DNA of 64,000 nt, taken from the NCBI RefSeq assembly GCF_007641255.1, contig NZ_CP036259.1, forward strand, positions 62,001 to 126,000, read 5' to 3'. Positions 1 to 11,395 of the stretch are shown piece after piece. The notes beneath the pieces were generated by a model. It was not told the origin of the DNA. It searched no databases and was given only the letters and a program-made list of their open reading frames with translations. The first letter of the stretch is position 1, and each line of letters begins with the position of its first letter. This DNA comes from Sporomusa termitida (GTDB lineage: Bacteria > Bacillota > Negativicutes > Sporomusales > Sporomusaceae). Both the position numbers and the translations under genes were made by a program.

Positions 1-1
1 C

Positions 2-340
2 ACCAAAGCTAAGAAATCCATCGCTGCTTTTAAAATCCGTGAGGGTATGCCGATTGGTGCTAAGGTAACCATGCGCGGCGAGCGGATGTACCAATTCCTT
101 GACAAACTCTTCAACATCTCGCTGCCACGGGTACGTGACTTCCGCGGTATAAGCCCTAAATCCTTTGACGGACGCGGCAATTACACACTGGGTATTAAAG
201 AACAACTGATTTTTCCCGAGATCGACTACGATAAAGTAGATAAGATACGCGGCATGGATATCATCATTGTTACCACAGCCAAGACTGATGAAGAAGCCAG
301 AGAACTGTTACGATTGATGGGGATGCCGTTTACGGCATAA
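2..340 (+). CDS. rplE: 50S ribosomal protein L5, 3' part
   Basis: The reading frame enters from the left edge and gives the C-terminal 112 residues of L5, the protein that binds 5S rRNA and contacts the P-site tRNA. Hallmarks seen are [26 protein letters not shown], given here only as the conserved stretch around residues 12-36 of the fragment, then the PRVRDFRG and [11 protein letters not shown] motifs and the closing [10 protein letters not shown]. The N-terminal part lies outside the window. The next gene is rpsN, as expected for the spc operon. The annotation as L5 is essentially certain. Confidence 0.97.
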   Translation, partial: TKAKKSIAAFKIREGMPIGAKVTMRGERMYQFLDKLFNISLPRVRDFRGISPKSFDGRGNYTLGIKEQLIFPEIDYDKVDKIRGMDIIIVTTAKTDEEARELLRLMGMPFTA

Positions 341-464
341 GACTTCTGCCCGGTGACGCCCACCTGCGTCGTAAGTTTCAGGACATTGTCTGAGCCGCGG
401 CGCGGCAGCGTCTTGCGGCTGAAACCTGTTTATAGTCAACAGTGGATAAAAAGGAGGGAATTCG

Positions 465-650
465 GTGGCCAAAAAGGCTTTAATTGAGAAATGGAAAAAC
501 GAGCCTAAATTTAAAGTGCGTAAGTACAATCGCTGCAAAATATGTGGTCGTCCGCACGGATATATGCGCAAATTTGAAATGTGCCGGATTTGTTTCCGGG
601 AACTGAGCTACAAAGGCGCCATTCCTGGAGTAACAAAGGCAAGCTGGTAA
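465..650 (+). CDS. rpsN: 30S ribosomal protein S14, zinc-binding type
   Basis: A 61-residue S14 of the short zinc-ribbon class, which helps assemble the 30S head. Two CxxC pairs are visible (C24/C27 and C40/C43), so this is the zinc-dependent form rather than the long zinc-free paralogue. The GTG start follows an AAGGAGGG ribosome site at 451-458. It lies between rplE and rpsH in normal spc order. The 124-bp spacer before it is longer than usual and contains a GC-rich inverted repeat (AGCCGC at 393-398 with GCGGCT at 415-420). Confidence 0.97.
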   Translation: MAKKALIEKWKNEPKFKVRKYNRCKICGRPHGYMRKFEMCRICFRELSYKGAIPGVTKASW

Positions 651-681
651 GCAGCAACATATAGGAAGGGGGTTCTAAACC

Positions 682-1080
682 ATGGTAATGACCGATCCGA
701 TTGCCGACATGCTTACTCGCATTCGCAACGCCAACTCGGTTTTTCACGATAAAGTCGAGATTCCAGCATCCAACATCAAGAAAGCCGTAGCCCAGATTCT
801 GAAAGACGAAGGTTTTATCAGAGACTACGACACACTGCAAGATGGCAAACAGGGAATGCTGCGGGTTAGCCTTAAATACGGGCCGAACCGCGAAAAAGTA
901 ATTACTGGCATTAAGCGCATTTCTAAGCCCGGTCTGCGCGTTTACGCTAAGAAAGAACAGCTGCCCCGCGTACTGGGCGGTCTCGGAATTGCGATTATCT
1001 CAACATCTAAAGGCATTATGAGCGATAAAGCCGCCCGTAAAGAAGGTCTTGGCGGCGAAGTACTGGCATACGTTTGGTAA
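682..1080 (+). CDS. rpsH: 30S ribosomal protein S8
   Basis: A 132-residue S8, which binds the central domain of 16S rRNA early in assembly. It begins [17 protein letters not shown] and ends with the conserved [13 protein letters not shown] and GGEVLAYVW stretches. A GGAAGGGGG site precedes the ATG; a second in-frame ATG lies two codons later. Length and order fit the family. A 131-bp spacer with a TTCG-rich inverted repeat separates it from rplF, unusual for this compact operon. Confidence 0.97.
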   Translation: MVMTDPIADMLTRIRNANSVFHDKVEIPASNIKKAVAQILKDEGFIRDYDTLQDGKQGMLRVSLKYGPNREKVITGIKRISKPGLRVYAKKEQLPRVLGGLGIAIISTSKGIMSDKAARKEGLGGEVLAYVW

Positions 1081-1104
1081 AAATCGCGAGTTCGCTGAGT
1101 CGAG

Positions 1105-1180
1105 GTTCGAAGGTTCGAGAAACCATACATTTGGCTTGCATAGCAAAGTCAACGTAAGCCGAATTATCGAACATGCGAAC
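1105..1180. repeat. TTCG-rich imperfect inverted repeat between rpsH and rplF
   Basis: Arms at 1105-1118 (GTTCGAAGGTTCGA) and 1167-1180 (TCGAACATGCGAAC) are complementary at 11 of 14 positions and enclose about 48 bases. A similar pair occurs between infA and rpmJ. Neither resembles a terminator. It may be a small dispersed element or a processing hairpin within the ribosomal operon. Confidence 0.5.
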
Positions 1181-1211
1181 GTAGCGAGCCCACGAAAACA
1201 GGAGGTGCAAC

Positions 1212-1763
1212 ATGTCTAGAATTGGTAGGAGTCCCATCACTGTTCCTGCTGGTGTTACCGTAACCATCGGCGACAGCAACCTGATAACAGTCAAAGGCCC
1301 GAAAGGCGAGCTGACCCGCCAACTCCATCCCGATATGATTATCGAAAGGGAAGGCGATATCATTAACGTCAAACGGCCTACAGATAACAAGCAACACCGT
1401 TCGCTCCACGGGTTAACCCGGACCCTTGTCAGCAATATGGTAACAGGCGTAACTAAAGGCTTTGCAAAGACTCTGGAAATTGCCGGTGTAGGTTACCGTG
1501 CCGCTAAATCCGGTCAGAAACTGGCCCTCACCTTAGGCTTCTCGCATCCACTGGAGGTTGAGCCGCCGGCAGGTCTGGCAATTGACGTTCCGGCACCTAA
1601 CCGTATTGTTGTTTCTGGTATTGACAAAGAAGCTGTCGGCGCACTTGCTGCAAAAATCCGCGGCTATCGCGAACCAGAACCGTACAAAGGCAAAGGGGTC
1701 AAGTATGAAGGGGAAGTTGTTCGCCGCAAAGTTGGTAAAGCTGGCGGTAAAGGCAAGAAATAA
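1212..1763 (+). CDS. rplF: 50S ribosomal protein L6
   Basis: A 183-residue L6, which sits near the factor-binding site of the 50S subunit. The N-terminus [14 protein letters not shown] and the C-terminal [19 protein letters not shown] block are diagnostic; the tail is lysine-rich. An AGGAGGTG site lies just before the ATG. Gene order rpsH-rplF-rplR is standard. Confidence 0.97.
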   Translation: MSRIGRSPITVPAGVTVTIGDSNLITVKGPKGELTRQLHPDMIIEREGDIINVKRPTDNKQHRSLHGLTRTLVSNMVTGVTKGFAKTLEIAGVGYRAAKSGQKLALTLGFSHPLEVEPPAGLAIDVPAPNRIVVSGIDKEAVGALAAKIRGYREPEPYKGKGVKYEGEVVRRKVGKAGGKGKK

Positions 1764-1801
1764 ACTTGTCAGAGGTAATTCAAGCGAAAGGAGTGAACAC
1801 C

Positions 1802-2164
1802 TTGCTGCGTAAACCAAGTAAAAACATCGGGCGTCAAAAGCGTCAACTGAGAGCCCGGAAGACTCTGAACGGCAGCATCGAACGCCCTCGTCTCAACGTA
1901 TTCCGTAGTTTGAAGCATATTTATGCTCAGATTATCAACGATAAAAATGGCACTACTTTAGTAGCGGCCAGTACCCTTGATAAAGACTTACAGGTTGAGT
2001 ATGGTGGTAACATTGATGCGGCTAAAGCTGTAGGCGAGGCAATCGCCAAGCGGGCCCTGGAAAAAGGAATCACGAAAGTGGTATTTGATCGTGCCGGCTA
2101 TATCTATCACGGCCGCATCGCCGCCCTGGCTGCTGCTGCTCGCGAAGCCGGACTTGAATTCTAA
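1802..2164 (+). CDS. rplR: 50S ribosomal protein L18
   Basis: L18 carries 5S rRNA into the central protuberance of the 50S subunit. The frame is open from 1766, but the TTG at 1802 is chosen because it follows GAAAGGAGTG at suitable spacing and gives the family-typical start LRKPSKN and length of 120 residues. The [16 protein letters not shown] and [11 protein letters not shown] motifs identify it. A TTG start is not rare in this window. Confidence 0.95.
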   Translation: MLRKPSKNIGRQKRQLRARKTLNGSIERPRLNVFRSLKHIYAQIINDKNGTTLVAASTLDKDLQVEYGGNIDAAKAVGEAIAKRALEKGITKVVFDRAGYIYHGRIAALAAAAREAGLEF

Positions 2165-2181
2165 GAAAAGGAGGGAAATAA

Positions 2182-2682
2182 ATGGCCAGAATTGATTACA
2201 CCGGTCTTGATCTTAAAGAAAAAGTGGTATTCATTAACCGGGTCGCCAAGGTAGTAAAAGGCGGCAGGCGTTTTTCTTTCAGCGCTCTGGTAGTTGTCGG
2301 CGATGGCAACGGCCATGTAGGCTTCGGTTTAGGCAAAGCTGCTGAAGTACCGGAAGCTATCCGTAAAGGCGTGGAAGACGCTAAAAAAAGCCTGATTAAG
2401 GTTCCCATTGTCGGCACCACTATTCCTCATCAAATCTTGGGTGAGTTTGGCGCTGGCAGAGTGTTATTAAAGCCTGCTTCCGAAGGCACAGGCGTAATCG
2501 CCGGCGGCCCAGCCCGTGCTGTGCTTGAACTTGCCGGTATTCACGACATCCTGACTAAATCGCTTGGTTCGTCTAACGCCAACAATATGGTCCGGGCTAC
2601 CATTGCCGGTCTCAGCCAGCTTAAACGGGCTGAAGAGGTTGCCAGCCTGCGTGGCAAAACCGTTCAGGAACTGTTGGGTTAA
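2182..2682 (+). CDS. rpsE: 30S ribosomal protein S5
   Basis: A 166-residue S5 involved in translational accuracy and in the mRNA entry-site helicase activity. It has the double-stranded-RNA-binding N-terminal domain ([20 protein letters not shown] near residues 11-30) and the C-terminal fold with [15 protein letters not shown]. An AAGGAGGG site precedes the ATG. rpmD follows after 12 bases. Confidence 0.97.
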   Translation: MARIDYTGLDLKEKVVFINRVAKVVKGGRRFSFSALVVVGDGNGHVGFGLGKAAEVPEAIRKGVEDAKKSLIKVPIVGTTIPHQILGEFGAGRVLLKPASEGTGVIAGGPARAVLELAGIHDILTKSLGSSNANNMVRATIAGLSQLKRAEEVASLRGKTVQELLG

Positions 2683-2694
2683 GGAGGTAACACA

Positions 2695-2880
2695 ATGGCG
2701 AAGCTTAAAATTACTTTAACTCGCAGTCTGATTGGCAGACCTGAAGACCAACGTGCAACAGTAGCTGCATTGGGCCTCAGGAAAACCAACAGCACTGTAG
2801 TCAAGGAAGATAGTGCGGCAATCAAGGGTATGGTTCGCAAGGTAGAACACCTTGTTACCGTAGAAACAGTTGCAGAATAA
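2695..2880 (+). CDS. rpmD: 50S ribosomal protein L30
   Basis: A 61-residue L30 of the short bacterial type, with the usual [16 protein letters not shown] start and [13 protein letters not shown] centre. It is preceded by AAGGAGG and lies between rpsE and rplO, its normal place. Confidence 0.96.
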   Translation: MAKLKITLTRSLIGRPEDQRATVAALGLRKTNSTVVKEDSAAIKGMVRKVEHLVTVETVAE

Positions 2881-2925
2881 AGCAAACAACAATAACCAAT
2901 ATATTAGTTCAAGGAGGTGCTGTTA

Positions 2926-3366
2926 ATGAAATTACATGAATTAGCTCCAGCGCCTGGTTCAAAAAAGGTTCGCACCCGTATCGGCCGCGGTCTTGGTTCC
3001 GGTCTTGGCAAAACTGCCGGTAAAGGCCATAAAGGTCAGAATGCCCGTGCCGGCGGCGGTGTGCGTCCAGGTTTTGAAGGCGGCCAAAAGCCCTTGTACT
3101 TAAGACTGCCGAAACGCGGCTTTACCAATATCTTCGCTAAACAATACAGCGAGATTAACGTGGAAGTTCTCAACCGTTTTGACAACGGTGCGGTTGTGGA
3201 TCTGGAAGCGTTGGTAGATGCCGGTGTAGTCAAAAAAGTGCTTGATGGTCTTAAAATTCTGGGCAATGGCGAGCTTACCAAGGCTTTAACCGTTAAAGCC
3301 AATGGCTTTACTAAGTCGGCCGCTGAAAAAATTCAGGCTGCCGGCGGTACAGTCGAGGTGATTTAA
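2926..3366 (+). CDS. rplO: 50S ribosomal protein L15
   Basis: A 146-residue L15, a late-assembly 50S protein. The glycine-rich N-terminus ([19 protein letters not shown], residues 22-40) and the [15 protein letters not shown] motif are typical. The ATG at 2926 follows AAGGAGGTG and gives the family start MKLHELAP; the frame opens three codons earlier. Its stop codon directly abuts the secY start, implying tight translational coupling. Confidence 0.97.
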   Translation: MKLHELAPAPGSKKVRTRIGRGLGSGLGKTAGKGHKGQNARAGGGVRPGFEGGQKPLYLRLPKRGFTNIFAKQYSEINVEVLNRFDNGAVVDLEALVDAGVVKKVLDGLKILGNGELTKALTVKANGFTKSAAEKIQAAGGTVEVI

Positions 3367-4623
3367 TTGCTGTCACAGCTCTCGAACATTTTTCGGATTA
3401 CTGAACTGAGGCAAAAAATTGCTTTCACCTTGGTCATGTTCTTGGTATTCAGGTTGGGTACACATATCCCGGTACCGGGAGTAAACGCCGCCGTTATCGA
3501 GCAGCTGTTTACCAGCGGTAATCTGTTTGGGCTGCTAGATCTGTTTTCCGGCGGTGCTTTGAGCAAATTCTCCATATTTGCCATGAGTATTACCCCCTAC
3601 ATCAATGCTTCGATTATTATGCAGCTACTCACCGTAGTTGTGCCGAAATTCGAACAATGGGCCAAAGAAGGCGATGAGGGCCGCAAGAAAATTACCCAGA
3701 TTACCCGGTATGGTACTGTTGGTCTTGGCTTTATCCAGGCAATAGGAATGGCATTCGGTCTAAAAGCAGCAATTATTAACCCAGGTATTGGCTCCATATT
3801 ACTTGTAGCGCTAACATTGACTGCAGGTACGACTTTTCTTATGTGGTTGGGTGAACAGATCACTGAAAAAGGTATTGGTAATGGCATATCACTCATTATC
3901 TTTGCCGGTATCGTTTCCAGTCTTCCCAGCGGCCTGTATACAATGTATGAATATGTCAGCGCCGGCACAATTAATATTTTCAACGTCTTTCTGTTCCTGA
4001 TCATCGCTCTTGCTATGATTGTTTTCGTAATCGCGATACAGCAAGGTCAGCGCCGCATCCCCGTGCAGTATGCCAAGCGGGTAGTTGGCCGGAAAATGTA
4101 TGGCGGTCATTCCACGCATATACCGCTTAAGGTTAACCAAGCGGGTGTTATTCCGATAATCTTTGCGTCATCTGTGCTGATGTTCCCGGTAACTATTGCC
4201 CAGTTTATTGAAGTACCCTGGGTAAAAACAGTGGCAGGGTGGTTTGCGTGGGGCACGCCGGTGCAAACGGTGTTGTATGCGCTGCTAATCGTGTTTTTTA
4301 CGTACTTCTACACTGCGGTTACTATGAACATATCAGATATGGCAGAGAACATGAAAAAACACGGCGGGTTTATTCCCGGTATCAGGCCGGGTAAACCTAC
4401 CGCCGATTATTTAGACCGGGTTATGACCAGAATTACTCTGGCCGGATCAATCTTCCTGGCCATAATCGCAATACTGCCGAATTTTGTTGGTGCAGTAACC
4501 AACGTCCAAGGGGTATACTTTGGCGGTACTGCCCTCTTAATCGTAGTAGGTGTGGCTCTGGATACCATGAAGCAAATAGAGGCGCTGGTACTCATGCGCC
4601 ACTACCAAGGCTTCATGAAGTAG
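3367..4623 (+). CDS. secY: Preprotein translocase channel subunit SecY
   Basis: A 418-residue SecY, the pore of the SecYEG translocon in the cytoplasmic membrane. The chain shows the expected ten hydrophobic segments; FRLGTHIPVPGV after segment 1 and the plug-region GGALSKFSIFAMSITPYINASI are diagnostic. The TTG start follows the rplO stop with no gap; GAGGTGAT inside the end of rplO serves as ribosome site. adk and map follow, the standard arrangement. Confidence 0.97.
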   Translation: MLSQLSNIFRITELRQKIAFTLVMFLVFRLGTHIPVPGVNAAVIEQLFTSGNLFGLLDLFSGGALSKFSIFAMSITPYINASIIMQLLTVVVPKFEQWAKEGDEGRKKITQITRYGTVGLGFIQAIGMAFGLKAAIINPGIGSILLVALTLTAGTTFLMWLGEQITEKGIGNGISLIIFAGIVSSLPSGLYTMYEYVSAGTINIFNVFLFLIIALAMIVFVIAIQQGQRRIPVQYAKRVVGRKMYGGHSTHIPLKVNQAGVIPIIFASSVLMFPVTIAQFIEVPWVKTVAGWFAWGTPVQTVLYALLIVFFTYFYTAVTMNISDMAENMKKHGGFIPGIRPGKPTADYLDRVMTRITLAGSIFLAIIAILPNFVGAVTNVQGVYFGGTALLIVVGVALDTMKQIEALVLMRHYQGFMK

Positions 4624-4630
4624 GAGGTAA

Positions 4631-6033
<1,403 letters not shown>

Positions 6034-6046
6034 GAGGAGACGGCTT

Positions 6047-6349
6047 GTGCCGGATGGAACTATTAACCCGGGGCACATTGTGGTATCATTAGCAGGACGT
6101 GATGCAGGTCATGCTTATGTGGTACTAGGGTGGTCTAAGCCACAAACTCTTCTGATAGCTGACGGACGCGGACGTAAGGTCATAAGCCCTAAGAAAAAGA
6201 ACGTTAAGCACGTAAAAAGGCATTCTATCGCTAACGATGTGGCGGAAGCTTTAACCGGCGGTTTAAAACCCACTGATGAAGAACTCCGTCAGGCCCTCGC
6301 TCACATCGGGGTGCCAGATAAGCTGTTAAAAGCGGACGAGGAGGGATAG
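6047..6349 (+). CDS. KOW-domain RNA-binding protein (L14e-like)
   Basis: A 100-residue basic protein starting at GTG after TAGGAGGAG. The N-terminal part (PGHIVVSLAGRDAGHAYVVLG) is a KOW motif as in archaeal/eukaryotic L14e-type proteins. Such genes recur between map and infA in Firmicutes, but their role is not established; ribosome or RNA binding is inferred from the fold and the neighbours. Confidence 0.85.
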   Translation: MPDGTINPGHIVVSLAGRDAGHAYVVLGWSKPQTLLIADGRGRKVISPKKKNVKHVKRHSIANDVAEALTGGLKPTDEELRQALAHIGVPDKLLKADEEG

Positions 6350-6352
6350 CTC

Positions 6353-6571
6353 ATGTCTAAACAAGATGTAATTGAAGTAGAAGGTACGGTCATTGAAGCG
6401 TTGCCTAACGCCATGTTTCAGGTAAAACTGGAAAACGGTCATATTGTATTGGCGCATGTATCAGGTAAAATCCGTATGAATTTTATCCGGATTCTGCCAG
6501 GTGATAAAGTTACCATTGAACTTACACCATATGATTTAAAACGCGGCCGTATTACCTATAGGTTTAAATAG
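6353..6571 (+). CDS. infA: Translation initiation factor IF-1
   Basis: A 72-residue single OB-fold protein that binds the ribosomal A site during initiation. [20 protein letters not shown] at the start and [12 protein letters not shown] at the end are the family signatures. It begins three bases after the KOW gene, with GAGGAGG as ribosome site. Confidence 0.97.
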   Translation: MSKQDVIEVEGTVIEALPNAMFQVKLENGHIVLAHVSGKIRMNFIRILPGDKVTIELTPYDLKRGRITYRFK

Positions 6572-6584
6572 CATGTGTTTGTGG

Positions 6585-6619
6585 GTTCGTAAGTTCGTTA
6601 GTCAAGTCGATGTGCGAAC
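6585..6619. repeat. TTCG-rich inverted repeat between infA and rpmJ
   Basis: GTTCGTAAGTTCG at 6585-6597 and CGATGTGCGAAC at 6608-6619 form an imperfect inverted repeat resembling the one between rpsH and rplF. It occupies a 90-bp spacer in an otherwise compact operon. Confidence 0.45.
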
Positions 6620-6649
6620 GCGGACTGGCGGGCGGCGGGCACACGATAA

Positions 6650-6775
<126 letters not shown>

Positions 6776-6801
6776 TGAAAAGATAGGGGGTGGATTAAAC
6801 C

Positions 6802-7173
6802 ATGGCACGTATTGCCGGTGTAGACTTACCGCGTGACAAACGCATTGAAATTGCTTTAACATATATATTTGGTATTGGTCTGACGATATCCAAAGAAATC
6901 CTTGCCAAGACCGGGATCAATCCTGATACCCGTACCCGGGATTTAACTGAGGAAGAAGTTGCCAAACTCCGTGAAAGCATTGATAAAAACTATCGCGTTG
7001 AGGGTGACCTTCGTCGTGAAGAAGCTCTTAACATTAAGCGGCTCATTGAGATCGGCTCTTACCGGGGCAAACGGCACCGCATGGGTCTGCCAGTACGCGG
7101 TCAGCGTACCAAGACCAATGCCCGTACCCGTAAAGGCCCGAAAAAGACTGTTGGCGCGAGGAAGAAGAAGTAA
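6802..7173 (+). CDS. rpsM: 30S ribosomal protein S13
   Basis: A 123-residue S13, which lies in the 30S head and contacts L5 across the subunit bridge. It begins [20 protein letters not shown] and ends with [18 protein letters not shown] and a basic tail. An AGGGGGTGG site precedes the ATG. Confidence 0.97.
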   Translation: MARIAGVDLPRDKRIEIALTYIFGIGLTISKEILAKTGINPDTRTRDLTEEEVAKLRESIDKNYRVEGDLRREEALNIKRLIEIGSYRGKRHRMGLPVRGQRTKTNARTRKGPKKTVGARKKK

Positions 7174-7187
7174 AGGAGGGATAACCA

Positions 7188-7580
7188 TTGGTTGCTAAAA
7201 AAGTTGCCAGACCTAAACGTAAAGAACGTAAAAATATAGAACATGGTGTTGCCCATATCCGTTCCACTTTCAACAACACCATCGTAACCATCACTGATAC
7301 CAGAGGCAATGCTATCTCCTGGGCTAGCGCCGGTGGCCTCGGCTTCAGAGGCTCGCGTAAAAGCACCCCGTTTGCTGCGCAAATGGCTGCTGAAACTGCT
7401 GCTAAGGCGGCTATGGAACATGGTCTTAAGCAAATCGAAGTATTTGTTAAAGGCCCTGGCGCCGGCCGCGAGGCTGCTATCCGGTCACTGCAGGCTGCCG
7501 GCCTGGAAGTAAACATGATAAAAGACGTCACACCCATTCCTCATAATGGATGCCGTCCGCCGAAAAGAAGAAGAGTTTAG
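7188..7580 (+). CDS. rpsK: 30S ribosomal protein S11
   Basis: A 130-residue S11 of the 30S platform. It starts at TTG 7188 after AAAGGAGGG. The [15 protein letters not shown] and [10 protein letters not shown] motifs identify it. Family-typical length supports the TTG start. Confidence 0.96.
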   Translation: MVAKKVARPKRKERKNIEHGVAHIRSTFNNTIVTITDTRGNAISWASAGGLGFRGSRKSTPFAAQMAAETAAKAAMEHGLKQIEVFVKGPGAGREAAIRSLQAAGLEVNMIKDVTPIPHNGCRPPKRRRV

Positions 7581-7604
7581 GGAATTGGGAGGTGTTTGGT
7601 AAGA

Positions 7605-8237
7605 ATGGCTAAATATACAGGTCCTGTTTGTAGATTATGCCGCCGGGAAGGTGCAAAACTGTACCTTAAAGGCGATAGATGCTATAGCGATAAATGCTCC
7701 TTTACAGGGCGCAGTTTTGCACCCGGCCAGCATGGCGCCGGTCAAACCCGCAAGAAAGTTTCCGAATATGGTATTCAGCTCCGGGAAAAACAAAAAACCC
7801 GTCGTATCTACGGCGTGCTTGAGCGTCAATTCCGGAACTACTTTGAAAAAGCAGAGCGCCAAAAAGGCATTACCGGCGTAAACCTGTTGGTTATGCTGGA
7901 AAGAAGACTTGACAATGTTGTTTACCGCATAGGGCTGGCTGAAAGCCGCAACCAGGCAAGACAACTGGTGCGTCATGGCTTAATTAATGTTAATGGACGC
8001 CGCGTGGATATTCCCTCTTTCCTGGTTAAAGCTGACAGCGTTGTTGCCGTACGGGAAGAGAGCAAAGAATCACCAATTATGAAGAAAATCGCTGAATCTC
8101 TTGGTCATAAGCAAGCTCCAGCTTGGATCGAACTTACGGCTGCCGATATGAGTGGTAAAGTTACGCGCTACCCCACCCGGGAGGAAATTGATATTCCTAT
8201 CCAGGAACATCTAATTGTAGAATTGTACTCGAGATAA
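7605..8237 (+). CDS. rpsD: 30S ribosomal protein S4, zinc type
   Basis: S4 starts 16S rRNA folding and can act as a translational repressor in the alpha operon. ATG 7605 is chosen over TTG 7596 because of its distance from GGGAGGTG; the product has 210 residues. Cysteines C9, C12, C26 and C31 form the zinc site of the C-plus class. The S4 RNA-binding domain ([26 protein letters not shown]) lies near residues 93-118. Confidence 0.96.
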   Translation: MAKYTGPVCRLCRREGAKLYLKGDRCYSDKCSFTGRSFAPGQHGAGQTRKKVSEYGIQLREKQKTRRIYGVLERQFRNYFEKAERQKGITGVNLLVMLERRLDNVVYRIGLAESRNQARQLVRHGLINVNGRRVDIPSFLVKADSVVAVREESKESPIMKKIAESLGHKQAPAWIELTAADMSGKVTRYPTREEIDIPIQEHLIVELYSR

Positions 8238-8301
8238 TCTGCCCTCAACCGTGGCGAGGCGTAATCTAAGAGTTTGCGCAAATGAGGAGGGTTTTTTCCG
8301 G

Positions 8302-9261
8302 ATGATTGAAATCGAAAAACCGAAGATCGAAATAGTGGAAGTAAGTGAAGACAACCGTTATGGTAAATTCGTATGGGAACCGCTTGACCGGGGCTTTGGC
8401 ATTACGCTGGGCAACAGTTTAAGAAGGGTACTGTTATCATCATTGCCTGGTGCGGCTGTAACTTCGGTGAAGATTGATGGTGTTCTTCACGAATTTGCTA
8501 CTATTCCCGGGGTTCGGGAGGATGTCACCGACATTATTCTAAACCTAAAAGAACTGTGTCTGAAAATGCATAGTGACGAGCCCAAGGTTTTATTGGTCGA
8601 AGCGTTTGAAGAAGGCGAAGTCACTGCCGGCGATATCAGAGCCGACGCCGATATTGACATCTTAAACGAAGACCTTCACCTGGCAACAGTTGGTGCGGGC
8701 GGCAAGCTCCGCATGGAAATCATGGTGGAAAAAGGCAAAGGTTATGTACCGGCTGACAAAAACAAAAAACCCGACCATGTAATCGGGATTATTCCTATTG
8801 ACTCCATCTTCTCGCCCATTGTACGTGTCAACTATAACGTAACCGATACTCGTGTCGGTAACGTTACCAACTATGACAAGCTGACACTGGAAGTATGGAC
8901 AGATGGCAGTATGCGTCCTGAAGAAGCGGTCAGTAAGGCGGCTGGCATAATGGTGTCGCACCTGAAATTGTTTCAAAATATTGCCGGAGAACCTCCTGAA
9001 GAGGATGAGGGTCAGGGTTTAGTCTCAGAGGAACCTGCAGAAGGTAAAAACAGGACCATGGAAATGACCATTGAGGACCTGGACCTTTCCGTGCGTTCTT
9101 ACAATTGTTTAAAGCGGGCTGGAATCAACACCGTTTCCGAGCTTGTCCAAAAGAGTGAGGAAGATATGATGAAAGTTCGTAACCTAGGCCGCAAGTCCCT
9201 GGAAGAAGTTAAGAAGAAAATTGTTGAGATGGGCCTGGCACTTGCGGAACACGAAGAATAA
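8302..9261 (+). CDS. rpoA: RNA polymerase subunit alpha
   Basis: The 319-residue alpha subunit nucleates RNA polymerase assembly and contacts UP elements and activators. The N-terminal domain contains [17 protein letters not shown]; an acidic linker leads to the helix-hairpin-helix C-terminal domain ([16 protein letters not shown] onward). The frame is open upstream to GTG 8251, but ATG 8302 has a clear GAGGAGGG site and gives the family length. Confidence 0.96.
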   Translation: MIEIEKPKIEIVEVSEDNRYGKFVWEPLDRGFGITLGNSLRRVLLSSLPGAAVTSVKIDGVLHEFATIPGVREDVTDIILNLKELCLKMHSDEPKVLLVEAFEEGEVTAGDIRADADIDILNEDLHLATVGAGGKLRMEIMVEKGKGYVPADKNKKPDHVIGIIPIDSIFSPIVRVNYNVTDTRVGNVTNYDKLTLEVWTDGSMRPEEAVSKAAGIMVSHLKLFQNIAGEPPEEDEGQGLVSEEPAEGKNRTMEMTIEDLDLSVRSYNCLKRAGINTVSELVQKSEEDMMKVRNLGRKSLEEVKKKIVEMGLALAEHEE

Positions 9262-9275
9262 GGGAGGGAAGAGTT

Positions 9276-9614
9276 GTGGCCTACAGAAAGTTAGGACGGG
9301 ATACCAGCGCTCGTAAAGCGCTGTTTCGCAGTATGTTGACTTCCTTCTTTGCCTATGAGCGTATTGAAACAACAGAAGCTAAGGCGAAAGAAATCAGCGG
9401 CCTGGCCGATAAAATGATTACTTTGGCCAAGCGGGGTGACCTGCATGCCCGCCGCCAAGTGTTATCAAGCCTCTACGACGAAGAAGTTGTCACAAAACTG
9501 TTTGACGTAATTGCGCCGAAATATGCCGAGCGTCAAGGCGGTTACACCCGGGTGCTAAAACTGGGACCGCGCCGGGGCGATGCTGCTCCGATGGCGATTA
9601 TCGAATTAGTGTAA
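9276..9614 (+). CDS. rplQ: 50S ribosomal protein L17
   Basis: A 112-residue L17, the last gene of the ribosomal super-operon, starting at GTG 9276 after GGGAGGG. The [18 protein letters not shown] start is diagnostic. A strong intrinsic terminator follows 16 bases after the stop. Confidence 0.97.
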   Translation: MAYRKLGRDTSARKALFRSMLTSFFAYERIETTEAKAKEISGLADKMITLAKRGDLHARRQVLSSLYDEEVVTKLFDVIAPKYAERQGGYTRVLKLGPRRGDAAPMAIIELV

Positions 9615-9630
9615 CAGGTTCAGAGACAAG

Positions 9631-9656
9631 GGCGACCCGGCGGGTCGCCTTTATTC
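9631..9656 (+). terminator. Intrinsic terminator of the ribosomal operon
   Basis: Stem GGCGACCC (9631-9638) pairs with GGGTCGCC (9642-9649) across a three-base loop and is followed by a T-rich run. It closes the spc/alpha transcription unit before ecfA1. Confidence 0.9.
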
Positions 9657-9704
9657 TTACAATAGTTTTGGTTGTATTATTGGTAAAGGGGTGTGCAGCC
9701 TCAT

Positions 9705-10535
9705 ATGGGAGAAATTATTAAACTTGAAAACTTGCGTCATACCTACCAGGGCTATGAAGGTCAGGAGGTTATTGCGCTTACTGATATTAGCCTGACGGTA
9801 AGTCAGGGAGAATTTGTTGCCGTCATTGGTACCAATGGTTCAGGCAAATCGACATTGGCCAAGCACCTCAATGCTCTCATCCTGCCAACCAGTGGCAAAT
9901 GTCTCGTAGGGGGCCTGGATACGGCTGATCCGGCTAAGGTTTGGGAGATACGGCAGCAAGTCGGGATGGTGTTTCAAAATCCCGATAACCAGATTGTGGC
10001 GGCAATTGTCGAAGAAGACGTAGCCTTTGGACCGGAAAACCTGGGTGTGGCTCCGGCTGAAATCTCCCGGCGTGTAACCGAAGCATTGGCCCTTGTCAAC
10101 ATGTCCGATTACCGGCATCATGGACCACATCTCCTGTCCGGCGGCCAAAAACAGCGGGTGGCTATTGCCGGTGTCCTGGCAATGCGCCCCAAGTGCCTGG
10201 TCCTGGACGAGCCGACCGCCATGCTTGATCCCCGGGGCCGCAAAGAAGTGCTTGATACTGTTTCCCGGCTTAACCGAGAAGGGATTACCGTTGTCTATAT
10301 TACGCATTTCATGGAAGAAGCGGTTTCGGCTCACCGGGTAGTGGTTATGGAACAGGGCCGTCTTGCCCTGCAGGGGACCCCGGCTGAGATATTCAGCCAG
10401 GTGGACAGGCTAAAAACCATGGGGCTTGATGTTCCGGCAGCGGCTGAGGTGGCAGCCTGCCTGCGCAAACAGGGTCTGGAACTGCCAACAAATATAATAA
10501 GTGATGAACAACTGGTGGTGGCTTTATGTCCATAA
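9705..10535 (+). CDS. ecfA1: ECF transporter ATPase A1
   Basis: One of two ATPases that power energy-coupling-factor vitamin and metal importers. Walker A GTNGSGKST lies at residues 42-50; the Q-loop VFQNPDNQIV, the LSGGQ signature and the Walker B LVLDEP follow in order. ATG 9705 is chosen for spacing from AAAGGGGTG; GTG 9693 is also possible. The gene overlaps ecfA2 by ten bases. No substrate-specific EcfS gene is adjacent, as in group II ECF systems where the module serves unlinked S components. Confidence 0.95.
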   Translation: MGEIIKLENLRHTYQGYEGQEVIALTDISLTVSQGEFVAVIGTNGSGKSTLAKHLNALILPTSGKCLVGGLDTADPAKVWEIRQQVGMVFQNPDNQIVAAIVEEDVAFGPENLGVAPAEISRRVTEALALVNMSDYRHHGPHLLSGGQKQRVAIAGVLAMRPKCLVLDEPTAMLDPRGRKEVLDTVSRLNREGITVVYITHFMEEAVSAHRVVVMEQGRLALQGTPAEIFSQVDRLKTMGLDVPAAAEVAACLRKQGLELPTNIISDEQLVVALCP

Positions 10536-11395
10536 TCTTTGACAACGTTACCTACACTTATATGCCGGATACTCCCTACCAGCGGACAGCCATACAAAAT
10601 ATAAACCTGACCATCAATAAAGGCGAATTTATCGGGATTATTGGCCATACCGGTTCGGGAAAATCAACGCTTGTTCAGCATATGAACGGCCTGATTGCAC
10701 CAACCACCGGTCAGGTTACCGTAGATGGGGCCGATGTCAAAGCCAAAAACGAAGCGGCCCGGAATGCCCGCCGGCGGGTAGGGATGGTTTTCCAGTATCC
10801 TGAGCATCAATTATTTGAAGAAAGCATTTATGAAGATATTGCCTTTGGTCCCAAGAATTTAGGGGTGCCGGCAGCCGAGCTGGAGGACCGTGTCCGGCGG
10901 GCTATGGCTTTTGTCGGGCTTGATTACCAGCTGTTTAAGGACCGTTCCCCCTTTAACCTCAGCGGCGGCCAGATGCGGCGGGTGGCCATTGCCGGGGTGA
11001 TTGCCCTTGAACCTGATTATCTGGCATTGGATGAGCCGGCAGCGGGCCTGGACCCCCGCGGCCGGGATGAAATATTCGGTCAGATTGACAAGCTGCATCA
11101 GACCACCGGGATTACTGTGATCCTGGTATCTCACAATATGGAGGACATTGCCCGCTTTGCCAGCCGGGTACTGGTCATGAACGGCGGTCAAATCAGCCTT
11201 GACGGTACACCCCGGGATATTTTCGGCAGTGGCCGGTCGGCACTGAGGGCGGCCGGTGTTGATGTACCGCCGCTGACGGCGCTGATTGACCGCCTCCAGG
11301 CTAAAGGCTTACAGATTACCAATAGCGCGCTGTCGGCAGAGGCTGTGGCTGAGGAAATAATGGCAGCTGTGAGGGGGCGCAGAAATGTTAACTGA
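10526..11395 (+). CDS. ecfA2: ECF transporter ATPase A2
   Basis: The partner ATPase of EcfA1, 289 residues. GHTGSGKST (Walker A), VFQYPEHQLFEESIYEDIAFGP, LSGGQ and LALDEP are present in order. Start and stop codons overlap both neighbours, which indicates coupled translation of an A1-A2-T complex. Confidence 0.95.
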   Translation: MSIIFDNVTYTYMPDTPYQRTAIQNINLTINKGEFIGIIGHTGSGKSTLVQHMNGLIAPTTGQVTVDGADVKAKNEAARNARRRVGMVFQYPEHQLFEESIYEDIAFGPKNLGVPAAELEDRVRRAMAFVGLDYQLFKDRSPFNLSGGQMRRVAIAGVIALEPDYLALDEPAAGLDPRGRDEIFGQIDKLHQTTGITVILVSHNMEDIARFASRVLVMNGGQISLDGTPRDIFGSGRSALRAAGVDVPPLTALIDRLQAKGLQITNSALSAEAVAEEIMAAVRGRRNVN